Below the pieces are notes generated by a model, which saw only the letters and a list, made by a program, of their open reading frames with translations, was not told the DNA's origin and made no database searches. Made by a program: the position numbers and the translations under genes. Source: JBHHYU01 sp046757725 (GTDB lineage: Bacteria; Desulfobacterota; Binatia; UBA9968). From it: 31,441 nt of DNA. Location: NCBI GenBank assembly GCA_046757725.1, contig JBHHYU010000031.1, forward strand, positions 1-31,441, read 5' to 3'. This document shows positions 1 through 8,845 of the stretch, piece by piece. Within the stretch, counting starts at the first letter, position 1; each line of letters starts with the position of its first letter.

Positions 1-93
1 TTGGCGAGCATCAGATTGGAGGTAGTCTAACCAAGACTCACTGATAGCTCAAGTCGGGCCATAATGATTTAGATTGCCACGAAAACTTTAGGT

Positions 94-123
94 TTGACAG
101 GGTTGGGGGGGAGATGATACAAG
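94..123 (+). promoter_or_regulatory. possible sigma-70 promoter upstream of pal-like gene
   Basis: A perfect -35 hexamer TTGACA lies at 94-99. With an 18-bp spacer it is followed by TACAAG at 118-123, which matches 4 of 6 positions of TATAAT. The distance to the start codon at 183 is reasonable. The -10 match is modest, so this is a tentative call. The rest of 1-182 holds no gene I can support; one frame is open from base 1 to a TAA at 28-30 and could be the tail of an upstream gene. Confidence 0.35.
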
Positions 124-182
124 ATAGTGTTACCAGGGGTTGGGATCCATACTCTTTTCGCAGACCGAGAAAGGAGAAATAG

Positions 183-764
183 ATGGTCGATCGTTTGACA
201 GGATTGTTGTATGGGCTTTTGATTTTCGTATTTCTTTCATTTGCCGGGTGCACGCCGCCTACTACGACCCAACTAAAGACATCGCCTGCATCTCAACAGG
301 CTAATCGAGGGAAAGGGTCCGGCCAAAAGAACGCCACCAGGGAGACGCGTAAGCCCCCGTCTTCATCAAGTCTGGAGGCCTTGCGCCGGGGTCAGTCGTT
401 GGCAACCTCTCCATCAAGTCCGCTGAAGGATATCCGTTTCAATTTTGACCGCTATGACCTCCGGGCCGATGCCCGGGAGATTCTTAAAGCCAATGCGCGA
501 TGGATAAAGGCAAACCCTTCAGCCCGGGTAGAGATCGAAGGCCATTGTGACGACCGCGGTACCAATGAATACAACTTGGCCCTAGGTGCCCAAAGGGCTC
601 AAGCCGCCAAGAATTACCTCGTTAGCCTGGGGATCTCTGTAAAACGGCTGTCCACGATCAGCTATGGTGAAGAATTGCCGCTGTGCAGAGAGCATTCAGA
701 AAGCTGCTGGCAGAAAAACCGGCGTGATCGTTTCGTTATTATCCCCACGCGGCCGGCTTCATAA
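183..764 (+). CDS. pal: Pal-like peptidoglycan-associated lipoprotein (OmpA domain)
   Basis: The 193-residue product has an N-terminal hydrophobic signal followed by a lipobox ending FAG-Cys23, so it should be lipidated and exported. A low-complexity polar linker (about 24-80) precedes an OmpA/Pal domain (about 80-190). The domain shows the family motif IEGHCDDRGTNEYNLALG and the following QRA helix, with the Asp/Arg positions used to bind diaminopimelate in peptidoglycan. Pal anchors the outer membrane to the wall and works with the Tol complex. No tol gene is in view, although tolB commonly lies just upstream of pal and the window begins only 182 bases away. The start at 183 is supported by AAGGAG at 171-176. 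A terminator follows the stop directly, so this is the end of its transcription unit. Another OmpA-family lipoprotein is the only real alternative. Confidence 0.9.
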   Translation: MVDRLTGLLYGLLIFVFLSFAGCTPPTTTQLKTSPASQQANRGKGSGQKNATRETRKPPSSSSLEALRRGQSLATSPSSPLKDIRFNFDRYDLRADAREILKANARWIKANPSARVEIEGHCDDRGTNEYNLALGAQRAQAAKNYLVSLGISVKRLSTISYGEELPLCREHSESCWQKNRRDRFVIIPTRPAS

Positions 765-790
765 CGCTGCTCTGCAGCGGTGTTTTTATT
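765..790 (+). terminator. rho-independent terminator after pal
   Basis: A perfect 6-bp stem CGCTGC (765-770) and GCAGCG (774-779) with loop TCT is followed by a T-rich tract (TGTTTTTATT, 781-790). It begins one base after the pal stop codon. The remaining gap to 1016 holds only a weaker stem GGGACG/CGTCCC (806-811 and 822-827) and no gene. Confidence 0.8.
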
Positions 791-1016
791 CAGACTACTT
801 AACATGGGACGGCGGTCCTGACGTCCCCACGTGTCGGTCTTTTTCCCATACTATAAATTCGTGTCTGCGGGCAGATCCGCCAGCTGTTTGTCTTGTTCAG
901 TGGGGTATTGTTAAATTGCTCTCTCCTCACAGTCGTAAGGGCCGTGCCTACCGAGGTTACCCTTCTCTATTTTAGATTGCGTACAAAGTGGGCCTTTGCC
1001 ATCCAAAGGATGAACG

Positions 1017-1550
1017 ATGAGTGATGACGTTGAGTTTCTCCCTCGACAGGGACCGAAGGGATTTGTCAGGGTTTGGAAAAAGATCATATTGGATCCCCAG
1101 GGGTTTTATCAGGAGATGCCTTCATCCGGGGGTTTTGAAAACCCACTGATCTTTTTGGCCGTCTGTGCTTTTTTTTACTTGGCCCTCAAGGTAATTGTGA
1201 TCGGGGCAACCAGTGCCATTAATGCTCTGTTTTTGGTTTCCTTGGTTTACATTTTTGGACCCGGTATTTTGATGCTCGCCTCCCAGTTTCTATTCCAGGG
1301 AGAAGGAGATTATGAAGGAACCTTACGGATTTGCGCGTATGCCGGAGCTTGTCTGGTTCTTGCCTGGGTCCCCACTCTAGGCATTTTTGCTTATTTGTAC
1401 AGTTCCTACCTTATTTTTCTCGGCACAGAAAAAGTTCATAGGCTCGACACCACAAAGGCAGCCATTGTCACCTTGGTGGCGATCTTGGTTACCGCGGCTA
1501 TTATGGTTTTTGTCTTGGGGGAAGGAAGAGTTCGGCGTCCACTTTTCTAA
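1017..1550 (+). CDS. Yip1-domain integral membrane protein
   Basis: The 177-residue protein begins with a cytosolic stretch ending in a region typical of Yip1-domain proteins (WKKIILDPQGFYQEMP), followed by four hydrophobic segments at about 43-63, 69-93, 104-134 and 147-167. The pattern fits the YIP1 family (Pfam Yip1), whose bacterial members are membrane proteins of unknown biochemical role. The start at 1017 has AAGGA at 1006-1010. It lies alone on the plus strand, 252 bases after pal and convergent with the DksA-like gene (62-base gap, no clear terminator). I infer no specific function. Confidence 0.75.
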   Translation: MSDDVEFLPRQGPKGFVRVWKKIILDPQGFYQEMPSSGGFENPLIFLAVCAFFYLALKVIVIGATSAINALFLVSLVYIFGPGILMLASQFLFQGEGDYEGTLRICAYAGACLVLAWVPTLGIFAYLYSSYLIFLGTEKVHRLDTTKAAIVTLVAILVTAAIMVFVLGEGRVRRPLF

Positions 1551-1612
1551 TGCCCGAGGCTATGATCTGGAATTGAAATAAGGTTTTTAGACAGGATTGT
1601 CACGGCCGGAGA

Positions 1613-2050
1613 TCAAAAATTATCTTCCTCGATATCCGTGATGGCAAGCTTACGATAACCTCTCTCTTCATCCGATCTCTTTTGATGCCGGCTCTCCCTT
1701 TCGGTCTCTTCCTGGCATTTTACACACAACCGCGTGAACGGAAGAACTTTCAAGCGCCCTAATTGAATCTCACCTTCGCAATTCTCGCAACCGCACTCAC
1801 AGATTCCATAGGTTTTATCTTCGATCCGCTGTAGGGTCTGTTCGATAGCCGACAATTTTGCTCTCTCTCGGCCATTGAGGATGAAACTAATTTCCCGATC
1901 ACGCTCGTCACTCGCCAGGTCATAAGCGTCCCGGCCCTCATCTTTGCTTCCCTCTGTCTCCTCCTTCACACGGTCTCGAATTTCCCGGAGAAGCCGTTTT
2001 TTAGTCTCCAGCAGTGTTTGCTTGGTTTTCTTTAAGAAGGTTTTTCTCAT
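1613..2050 (-). CDS. TraR/DksA-family zinc-finger regulator with altered finger
   Basis: The 145-residue product has a basic/acidic N-terminal coiled-coil region (about 1-78, with an acidic tip around DLASDERDRE, 44-53) and a C-terminal DksA-type zinc finger. These proteins bind RNA polymerase through the secondary channel and adjust promoter output, often with ppGpp. The canonical four cysteines align as C88-x2-C91 and C109-x2-C112 with the usual 17-residue spacing between pairs. A four-residue insertion just before them carries two more cysteines, C84 and C86. Upstream of the ATG the minus strand reads AAAGGA at a good distance. It is the last gene of the plsC-to-rimO operon, 26 bases after rimO. 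It could be DksA proper or one of the smaller paralogues, so I give no symbol. Confidence 0.85.
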   Translation of the reverse strand: MRKTFLKKTKQTLLETKKRLLREIRDRVKEETEGSKDEGRDAYDLASDERDREISFILNGRERAKLSAIEQTLQRIEDKTYGICECGCENCEGEIQLGRLKVLPFTRLCVKCQEETERESRHQKRSDEERGYRKLAITDIEEDNF

Positions 2051-2076
2051 ACACGTTTCCTTTGCTTCCGTTTGAG

Positions 2077-3432
2077 CTAGCTTTTTACTATGTCACCAAT
2101 TAAATCGTAGTCAAGAGCCTCGGTTATTTTAACATCCACCAAATCTCCCGGCCTAAACTTTCTCTCCACCCCCCCGTTCCGGTGGTGATCGACATAAACC
2201 ACCCCATCCACATCAGGCGCGTGGGCTTGAGTGCGTCCGGAGAGTTTTTCTGTATCCGGATCGTAGTCGTCAACCATGACACGCTGCACGGTTCCGATTA
2301 AGGCCTCGTTTTTCTCGCGCGAGATCTCGGCCTGAATCTCCATCACTTCTTGCCAACGTCTTTCCTTTTCCTCCTCGGAAATCTGACCGTTCATGAGTGC
2401 GGCTACCGTTCCCTCCTCCTTGGAGTATTTAAAGACGCCCAAGCGATCAAATTGTGCCTCCTGGACAAAGTCCAGAAGTTCGTGAAAATCTTCATTCGTC
2501 TCCCCTGGAAAACCCACAACGAGAGACGTGCGAACGGTTACATCGGGAATCATGCGACGGAGCCTGTCAAGGGCTTCCCGGACGGAATGCCCGCTATTTC
2601 CCCTGCGCATTCCCTTCAATACCCGACCGCTAATATGTTGAAAGGGGATGTCGATATATTTGCAGATATTCTCACTGGCTTGAACCAACCGAAGTAAAGG
2701 CTCGTCAAGAAAATTTGGATAAGCGTAGAGAAGACGGAGCCACTGAATTCCCGGCACCAGCACTAACTTTCGGAGAAGGGCATACAGAGTGGTCCCGTCT
2801 CTCCGTTCTCTACCGTAAGCCGTAAGGTCTTGCGCAATGAGGTTGAACTCTTTGACCCCATCGTGTGCAAGCGCGGCTGCTTCTCGAACGATAGAATCGA
2901 TGGGACGACTTCGATGGGGGCCCCGAAGCTGCGGAATGACGCAAAAAGCACACTGGTGGTCACAACCTTCCGAGACCTTTAAATAGGCGGTGTAGGAAGG
3001 CTTGGCCAATAGCCGCGGTGTCGCATGGTCGTACAGATACTGTGGAATTCCAACGTACAACCTTTTCTGCCTGCTCTCCCGATGCATTCTTAAAATCTCA
3101 ACGATACGGGGGACTTCCCCCGTACCTATGAAGAGATCCACCTCGGGGAACTCCTTTATCAACTTTCCTGAATATCTCTGAGGAAGGCAGCCCGCAACGA
3201 TGAGCGTTTCGAGCCGACCTTCCTCTTTCAGGCGTGCCGTTTCCAAAATGGTATCGATGGATTCCTCTTTGGCGTCACCAATAAAACTACATGTATTAAT
3301 GAGAATAATATCGGCTTCGGTGGGGTCGGAAATGATTTGATAATGGTCCTGATGAAGGAGCCCGGACATCACTTCCGAGTCCACCAAGTTACGGGCACAG
3401 CCAAGACTGATAATATGAACCTTTTCTTTCAT
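2077..3432 (-). CDS. rimO: ribosomal protein S12 methylthiotransferase RimO
   Basis: The 451-residue radical-SAM enzyme adds a methylthio group to the conserved aspartate of ribosomal protein S12. The N-terminal MTTase domain shows the three cluster cysteines C12 (SLGCARN), C48 (NTCSF) and C82 (GCLPQRY). The radical-SAM cluster motif is C157-x3-C161-x2-C164 in EGCDHQCAFC. The C-terminus has the TRAM-like region (about 385-450). The length matches the family, and the SLGCARNLVDSE start separates RimO from MiaB. The ATG at 3432 is five bases after the lolA stop, and the lolA stop region supplies a short-spaced TAAGG, suggesting coupled translation. Confidence 0.95.
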   Translation of the reverse strand: MKEKVHIISLGCARNLVDSEVMSGLLHQDHYQIISDPTEADIILINTCSFIGDAKEESIDTILETARLKEEGRLETLIVAGCLPQRYSGKLIKEFPEVDLFIGTGEVPRIVEILRMHRESRQKRLYVGIPQYLYDHATPRLLAKPSYTAYLKVSEGCDHQCAFCVIPQLRGPHRSRPIDSIVREAAALAHDGVKEFNLIAQDLTAYGRERRDGTTLYALLRKLVLVPGIQWLRLLYAYPNFLDEPLLRLVQASENICKYIDIPFQHISGRVLKGMRRGNSGHSVREALDRLRRMIPDVTVRTSLVVGFPGETNEDFHELLDFVQEAQFDRLGVFKYSKEEGTVAALMNGQISEEEKERRWQEVMEIQAEISREKNEALIGTVQRVMVDDYDPDTEKLSGRTQAHAPDVDGVVYVDHHRNGGVERKFRPGDLVDVKITEALDYDLIGDIVKS

Positions 3433-3437
3433 GTGCC

Positions 3438-4109
3438 TTACGGTCCCAACGTCACCACATCAACCCCGTCAGGGACCTCTAATTGAAAAAGCGAATCCTT
3501 CAGCCCTACCCCCTTGCGTATGTCAGAAAAATGAATCGTTACGACATTGCCGACCAAATCCTGAATCTGAGCCCAAATAATATCGAAAGACTGGCAATTT
3601 ACACCCAAAACAATATCACGGATCCCTTTCCACTCCCCTCTTGGCCCAAGTTGTAAGATATAATTTCCCTTTTTCAGACCTTTCAGGGTTACTTTAAAAT
3701 CTCTAGTAAGGTTGCCGATTCCAAGCAGAAAAGATAGAGAGATTCCCGATTGGAAGGCATCTTTAAGCGGACTTTTCATGATCTGCCCTTGTTCTGGCTG
3801 GTAAAAATAAAGGGCTTTTCCATCCGCCAATACTACCTGTCCCTTTGGCTCCTCATAGCTCCAGAGCATCTTTCCCGGCTGTTTGAAATAGAGTTTTCCC
3901 CGGGCCACAAGCTTACGGTTCAATGTCTTGAAGTCTGTCTCTTGCCGAAATGCCGCTGTAAAGTCAATGGTGGAATCGTAACTCTGCTGGAAACGCTCAA
4001 TAACGCGACTTTCCGCTTTCATCTCTCCGGCAATACCCGGAAACGCATTAGAAAGAAGAAAGAACGCAAGCAACAAGAAAAAAAAATGCACTACACGTTT
4101 TTTACTCAT
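3438..4109 (-). CDS. lolA: outer-membrane lipoprotein carrier LolA
   Basis: LolA is the periplasmic chaperone that takes lipoproteins released by LolCDE across to the outer membrane. With the start at 4109 the protein has 223 residues: a basic n-region (MSKKR), a hydrophobic signal peptide to about residue 28, then the LolA fold with AAFRQETDFKTLNRKLVARG, the GKLYFKQPGKMLWSYEEPKG strand pair and a DGKALYFYQPEQGQI segment. An in-frame ATG at 4148 would add 13 residues. I prefer 4109 because AAGGA (4116-4120, minus strand) is six bases upstream and the signal peptide then begins properly. The ATG overlaps the ftsK stop by eight bases, implying coupling. Its presence, with the Pal-like protein, supports an outer membrane. 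Confidence 0.9.
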   Translation of the reverse strand: MSKKRVVHFFFLLLAFFLLSNAFPGIAGEMKAESRVIERFQQSYDSTIDFTAAFRQETDFKTLNRKLVARGKLYFKQPGKMLWSYEEPKGQVVLADGKALYFYQPEQGQIMKSPLKDAFQSGISLSFLLGIGNLTRDFKVTLKGLKKGNYILQLGPRGEWKGIRDIVLGVNCQSFDIIWAQIQDLVGNVVTIHFSDIRKGVGLKDSLFQLEVPDGVDVVTLGP

Positions 4110-6348
4110 CCATTTTCCTTGCATAGACCTCTCGCGGCTTAGCACCATCCGCCGGCCCTATGACCCCATCCCGTTCCATTTGCTCAATCATGCGGGCTGC
4201 CCGGTTATAACCTACTCGGAGCCGCCTCTGGATCATGGAGATCGAGGCCTGCTGCGTCTGCGCCACCATCTCCAGGGCAAGGTCATACATCTCATCATAT
4301 TCATCATTTGCCGCCCCCCCTTCGATCTCTTTTTTGGCATCAAAGACCTCAGGTCGGTAACGTGGTCTTGCCTGTTTTTTTATGAACTCTACTACATTAC
4401 GGATTTCTTGCTCGGAGACGTAGGCACCATGAACACGGGAAATACGCGCAGTCCCCGGAGGCAAATAAAGCATATCCCCATCCCCCAACAACCGCTCCGC
4501 ACCAATGGAATCAAGGATCGTACGTGAGTCGACCCGAGAAGTGACCTGGAATGAGATACGAGCGGGGAAGTTGGCTTTGATGAGGCCGGTAATAACATCT
4601 ACCGACGGACGCTGGGTAGCCAGGATCATATGGATGCCCGCAGCCCGTGCTTTCTGAGCCAGGCGAGTGATGTACTCCTCAATATCTCTGCCAACAGTCA
4701 TCATCAGATCAGCCAACTCATCCACGACGATAACAATCCGGGGAAGCTGCTCATGGACGAGCGAGGCATCCTCGTCGAGGTTTCCTCCGATCGCATCATT
4801 CTCCATCTCGGGTTCTTCCAAATCCGTAAGTTCAATGACCTTGCGCTTATCAGCCATTGCCTTGGCCAATCGGCGGTTATACTGATCAATATTTCGAACT
4901 CCTTTGTCCCGCATCAGCCGATACCGGCGATCCATTTCGTCCATGACCCAGAACAGCGCAGCAGCTGCCTTTTTCGGATCGACAACCACGGGAACCAGCA
5001 GATGTGGAAGATCTTCATAGACAGTCAGCTCGAGCATTTTGGGATCGATCATTATAAATTGGACATCTTGTGGGGTGGCCTTGTAGAGGGCGCTTAGTAT
5101 CATGGCGTTGATGGAAACGGATTTTCCGGTCCCCGTAGCACCCGCCACCAGCAGGTGGGGCATCCGAGTGAGATCGGCGAGAAAAGGCGTACCGGAGATA
5201 TCCTTTCCCAGGGCCAAGGTCAGTTTCGACTCTGCGTTTTGATAAGCATCGTCCTCGATGACTTGTTTTAGAAAGACATGTTCTCGCCTCGAGTTAGGTA
5301 TCTCAATACCGACCACTGATTCCCCAGGGATCGGCGCTAAAATTCGCACACTCACCGCACGCAGTGCCATGGAGAGATCATCTGCCAGGGTAACAATTCG
5401 TCTTACCTTCACGCCCGGAGCAGGTTTAAACTCATACATCGTGATGACCGGTCCAGGTCGCACCGCCACCACCTCCCCATCTACACCAAAATCTGCCAGT
5501 TTCTTTTGCAGAATAAGCGAGTTGGCCTGCAGGGTTTCTCTGTCGTATTTTACTTGCTCCCCCTCTGGTGAATCCAACAAGGAAGGAGAAGGAAGTTTAT
5601 AGCCTTGGCCGATCTCAGGAAAACCAAACTGTTCTTGTACGGGAGATGGCTTTTTTCTGGATTTCTTCGCCTGCTCTTCTTTAACCTCTTCCTTGAGGAC
5701 GATCGGAGGGGGCACGAAATCCCGTTTTTCCTTCCTGGTATTCACCGCCCTCCTTCGTTCTGTCGCCGCACGCCATTGTTTTTTCAAGGTACGCCACTGG
5801 GCCCTGCTCCATACCTGGAATCTTTCTACACCCTTCATCCCCGTTTGCAGACCAGAAACAAGAGAGATCTCCGTAACAGACATTAAGGAGAGGAGAAGGG
5901 CCGATAGGACGATAACATAAGCCCCCACCGGGCTGAAAAGGGATACTAAATATTTTTTGGAGAAATCCCCTATGATTCCCCCCGCTGCGCTACCCACTTC
6001 AGCCCTGTTCGCGGCGCTAATAAGAATAGCGACACTCCAAAGCAGAAGCATAAAGCCACCTATCTTTGTCGGACGAACCCCCTTATAGGACTCCCGGAAC
6101 AACCGGTAGGAAACTATAAAAAGATAGAGAGCCAAAAGATAGGCGGACAAACCCAACCCTTGGAGCAGAAAATCCGCCAAGTAGGATCCTACGACACCAC
6201 CCCAGTTACTCGCCGGCAAACTTCCCGAGGGGGTATTGAGCGACCGGTCATTCGAATCGTAAGAAAGAAGGCTCAAGACCATCAGAAGAGCAAAGACAAA
6301 TACAAGCACCCCAAAAATCTCTCGGTTAAGCTTAGATCCTTTCTTCAT
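4102..6348 (-). CDS. ftsK: DNA translocase FtsK/SpoIIIE
   Basis: FtsK anchors at the septum and pumps chromosome ends apart during division. The 748-residue form starting at 6348 has an N-terminal membrane domain with about four segments (to about residue 160), a short basic/charged linker, then the RecA-like motor with Walker A GATGTGKS (about 403-410) and Walker B IVIVVDELADLMM, and the helicase-like LATQRPSVDVITGLIK segment. A winged-helix gamma domain (about 680-743, with SISMIQRRLRVGYNRAARM) should read KOPS-type sequences. A moderately long acidic insert lies before Walker B. Start choice: ATG at 6348 has AGGAG at 6353-6357. An alternative ATG at 6372 overlaps the uppP stop as ATGA but lacks a Shine-Dalgarno. 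Gene order uppP-ftsK-lolA is tightly packed. Confidence 0.95.
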   Translation of the reverse strand: MKKGSKLNREIFGVLVFVFALLMVLSLLSYDSNDRSLNTPSGSLPASNWGGVVGSYLADFLLQGLGLSAYLLALYLFIVSYRLFRESYKGVRPTKIGGFMLLLWSVAILISAANRAEVGSAAGGIIGDFSKKYLVSLFSPVGAYVIVLSALLLSLMSVTEISLVSGLQTGMKGVERFQVWSRAQWRTLKKQWRAATERRRAVNTRKEKRDFVPPPIVLKEEVKEEQAKKSRKKPSPVQEQFGFPEIGQGYKLPSPSLLDSPEGEQVKYDRETLQANSLILQKKLADFGVDGEVVAVRPGPVITMYEFKPAPGVKVRRIVTLADDLSMALRAVSVRILAPIPGESVVGIEIPNSRREHVFLKQVIEDDAYQNAESKLTLALGKDISGTPFLADLTRMPHLLVAGATGTGKSVSINAMILSALYKATPQDVQFIMIDPKMLELTVYEDLPHLLVPVVVDPKKAAAALFWVMDEMDRRYRLMRDKGVRNIDQYNRRLAKAMADKRKVIELTDLEEPEMENDAIGGNLDEDASLVHEQLPRIVIVVDELADLMMTVGRDIEEYITRLAQKARAAGIHMILATQRPSVDVITGLIKANFPARISFQVTSRVDSRTILDSIGAERLLGDGDMLYLPPGTARISRVHGAYVSEQEIRNVVEFIKKQARPRYRPEVFDAKKEIEGGAANDEYDEMYDLALEMVAQTQQASISMIQRRLRVGYNRAARMIEQMERDGVIGPADGAKPREVYARKMDE

Positions 6349-6368
6349 AACTCTCCTAGACAACCGCC

Positions 6369-7175
6369 TCATTGCAGGAGGAGAAACATCCCGCCACCAA
6401 ACAACAAACAATAATAACCAAAAAACTGGAATTTTCCTTTCATGATCACCCTGAGTAGAAATGCAATGGCCCACAATCCGGTTACCAAGGAGACCACAGC
6501 CCCAACCCCGTAGGGAATTAATGCGGCCATATCAGCCCCATGCAAACCTCTCGACTTTACAAGCACAGCACCCAAGATAGCTGGTATAGACATAAGAAAA
6601 GAAAACCTAGCGGCGACATCTCCCTTGATGCCAAGAAACAGCCCGGTAGCAATAGTATTGGATGACCGGGAGATGCCGGGTAGAATAGCAAAACCCTGCA
6701 TGAGCCCGATGAGGATGGCATCCCGAACTCCCAGGTCACCAGCCTGCCGGCTAAGTTGCGGTGCCATGCTCGTCGTCAATAGCAAAATGCCATTGACAAA
6801 GATCGCCCCAGCCGCGAAGGTAGGGGACGAAAAAAGCGCTTCGATGGGTTTCTCTAGGGTCAAACCGATGATCCCTGAAGGTATCGTAGCAACGATGATA
6901 AGCCAAAACCACCGACGCACGGGAATGGGACTATCCTGGACCTCTTTGCCCACGAGAAGATAAAGGAACCCGCGAACCTCCCGCCAAAAGTAAAAGACCA
7001 CGGCCAGAAGCGTCCCAAAATGGAGCATAACATCAAAGATCATGGCGTTCCCACTGAGGTGGGTGAAATACCCCTGGGCAATGACCAGATGACCGCTCGA
7101 ACTGATCGGCAGGAATTCGGTCACTCCCTGAAGAACGCCCAACAAAAAGGTATCGAGGAAAGTTGAACCGTTCAT
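6369..7175 (-). CDS. uppP: undecaprenyl-diphosphate phosphatase UppP/BacA
   Basis: The 268-residue integral membrane enzyme recycles undecaprenyl diphosphate to the monophosphate carrier used for peptidoglycan and O-antigen; overproduction gives bacitracin resistance. Both signature motifs are visible: QGVTEFLPISSSGH (16-29, with E20) and PGISRSSNT (166-174, with Arg170). The rest is a series of hydrophobic segments. Length is typical. The ATG at 7175 overlaps the rnj stop codon as ATGA, so translation is probably coupled, and the stop at 6369 overlaps one candidate ftsK start in the same way. Confidence 0.95.
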   Translation of the reverse strand: MNGSTFLDTFLLGVLQGVTEFLPISSSGHLVIAQGYFTHLSGNAMIFDVMLHFGTLLAVVFYFWREVRGFLYLLVGKEVQDSPIPVRRWFWLIIVATIPSGIIGLTLEKPIEALFSSPTFAAGAIFVNGILLLTTSMAPQLSRQAGDLGVRDAILIGLMQGFAILPGISRSSNTIATGLFLGIKGDVAARFSFLMSIPAILGAVLVKSRGLHGADMAALIPYGVGAVVSLVTGLWAIAFLLRVIMKGKFQFFGYYCLLFGGGMFLLLQ

Positions 7176-8827
7176 GTCTCCACGATAAAAGGGAGGACAA
7201 CCGGATAACGATCCAGCGTCTTTTTGAAATAGCGCCGGAGTACTTTACGCACTTCCTCTTTGAGTTCCGCAGGATCTGTTCGAGTTTCCTGATTAATGCC
7301 CTGCAAAAATTCTAAAATAACTTTCTTGGCCTGTTCCAAGACTTCTTCTCCCTCTTCCGTGCGCATGAAGCCTCGTGAGATCAGATCCGGACCTGTCACC
7401 AGCTCGCCGGTCTGTTGATGCATGGTCATGACCGCCAAGACCATGCCATCCTCCGACAGGTGGCGCCGGTCTCGAATTACGACCCCTTCAACATCCCCTA
7501 CCCCTTTCCCATCGACAAAGACTCTCCCAGTGGACACGGAATCCGCTTTTCTGGCATTTTTCGACCTGAGTTCCAAAACTTCACCGTCTTCCAAAAGAAA
7601 ACAGTTCTCTTCCGGAACCCCCACGTTTTGAGCCAGCTGGATATGCCTGACCAGATGACGGTACTCACCATGGATAGGAACAAAATATCTAGGCCGGGTC
7701 AGCTGAAGCATGGTCTTTAACTCCTCCTGACTGGCATGGCCGGAGACGTGAATCTCTGAAACCTTTTCGTAATGAACCGCCGCACCGCGACGATAAAGAT
7801 GGTTAATAAGGTTGGCAATGGTCTTCTCGTTCCCAGGAATGAACTTCGAAGAGAGAGCAACCGTATCTCCTCGCTCGATTTTGATCGAGCGATGATTATC
7901 CAACGCGACTCTGTGGAGAGCGGATAGCGGCTCTCCCTGACTCCCGGTAGTCAGAAAAGTGATTTGGTCGCGGGGGAGATGCTGCCATTGGCCATCCTCG
8001 ATCACACCCCCGCTCGGGAGGTGGAGGTAACCTAGATCCGAGGCGATTTGGGCGTTGCTAATCATGCTCCGTCCACTCAGAACCACCCTGCGTCCAAAAC
8101 GCTCGGACAGATCAACGACCTGTTGGATACGCGGAATGTTGGAAGAAAACGTAGCGACAAACAGCTTTCCGGGGCTTTTCTGGAAAATCTCCTCCAAATT
8201 TCGCCCTACTTCCCGCTCCGAGCGTGTATAACCTGCGCGCTCCACATTGGTCGAATCCGACAAGAGAAGCACTACGCCTTTTTCTCCGTAAGCAGCAAAT
8301 CTCTGGAAATCGAACAGCTCACCATCCATGGGGGTATGATCGATCTTAAAATCACCCGTGTGAATGACCCTCCCCACGGGAGTGTCTACGGCCAAGGCCA
8401 GGCAGTCCACCAAGCTATGAGTTACACGTATCCCTTCCAGCTTAAACGGCCCCAATTCTCGGCCGCACCCAGCTCTGATTTCCTGAAGATCCGCTGTTTC
8501 CAGGAGATCATGTTCTCGCAGTTTATTCCGTAAGAGACCAAGGGTCAGACGGGTACCGAAAATGGGGACTCGGAGCTGTTTTAAAATGTACGGGACCGCC
8601 CCGATGTGGTCTTCATGGCCGTGGGTAAGCATAACTCCGAGGAGTGTCTTCTTTGCTTCCCAAAGGTAGCTGACATCGGGGATCACCAGATCGATACCCA
8701 GTAGATCTGCGCCAGGAAACATCAAGCCGCAATCAATGGCAATGACAGCATCGCCGTATTCCAGCAGCATCATGTTTAACCCAAATTCCCCAAGACCACC
8801 TAGTGGGATAATTCTTAGCGGTTCCAT
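7172..8827 (-). CDS. rnj: ribonuclease J
   Basis: RNase J is a metallo-beta-lactamase/beta-CASP nuclease with 5'-3' exo- and endonuclease activity in mRNA decay and rRNA maturation. The 551-residue protein shows the metal motif HGHEDH (69-74), the HTGDFKIDHTP block, the beta-CASP segment, and near the end of the core SGHASQEEL and PRYFVPIHGEYRHL. The C-terminal domain is present, and length matches the family. No strong Shine-Dalgarno precedes the ATG at 8827; plsC ends 18 bases upstream, so reinitiation is plausible. RNase J is usual in bacteria lacking an E. coli-style RNase E system; I cannot tell here whether RNase E is also encoded elsewhere. Confidence 0.95.
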   Translation of the reverse strand: MEPLRIIPLGGLGEFGLNMMLLEYGDAVIAIDCGLMFPGADLLGIDLVIPDVSYLWEAKKTLLGVMLTHGHEDHIGAVPYILKQLRVPIFGTRLTLGLLRNKLREHDLLETADLQEIRAGCGRELGPFKLEGIRVTHSLVDCLALAVDTPVGRVIHTGDFKIDHTPMDGELFDFQRFAAYGEKGVVLLLSDSTNVERAGYTRSEREVGRNLEEIFQKSPGKLFVATFSSNIPRIQQVVDLSERFGRRVVLSGRSMISNAQIASDLGYLHLPSGGVIEDGQWQHLPRDQITFLTTGSQGEPLSALHRVALDNHRSIKIERGDTVALSSKFIPGNEKTIANLINHLYRRGAAVHYEKVSEIHVSGHASQEELKTMLQLTRPRYFVPIHGEYRHLVRHIQLAQNVGVPEENCFLLEDGEVLELRSKNARKADSVSTGRVFVDGKGVGDVEGVVIRDRRHLSEDGMVLAVMTMHQQTGELVTGPDLISRGFMRTEEGEEVLEQAKKVILEFLQGINQETRTDPAELKEEVRKVLRRYFKKTLDRYPVVLPFIVET

Positions 8828-8845
8828 AAGATACTCTAGTTATTT

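Noticed and set aside
802..840. Second stem GGGACG/CGTCCC after the pal terminator
   Set aside because: It has a 10-base loop and only a delayed, interrupted T-run; the terminator directly after the stop codon is far better.
4630..5097. Plus-strand 155-codon frame opposite ftsK
   Set aside because: It is antisense to the conserved motor domain, with no recognisable motif.
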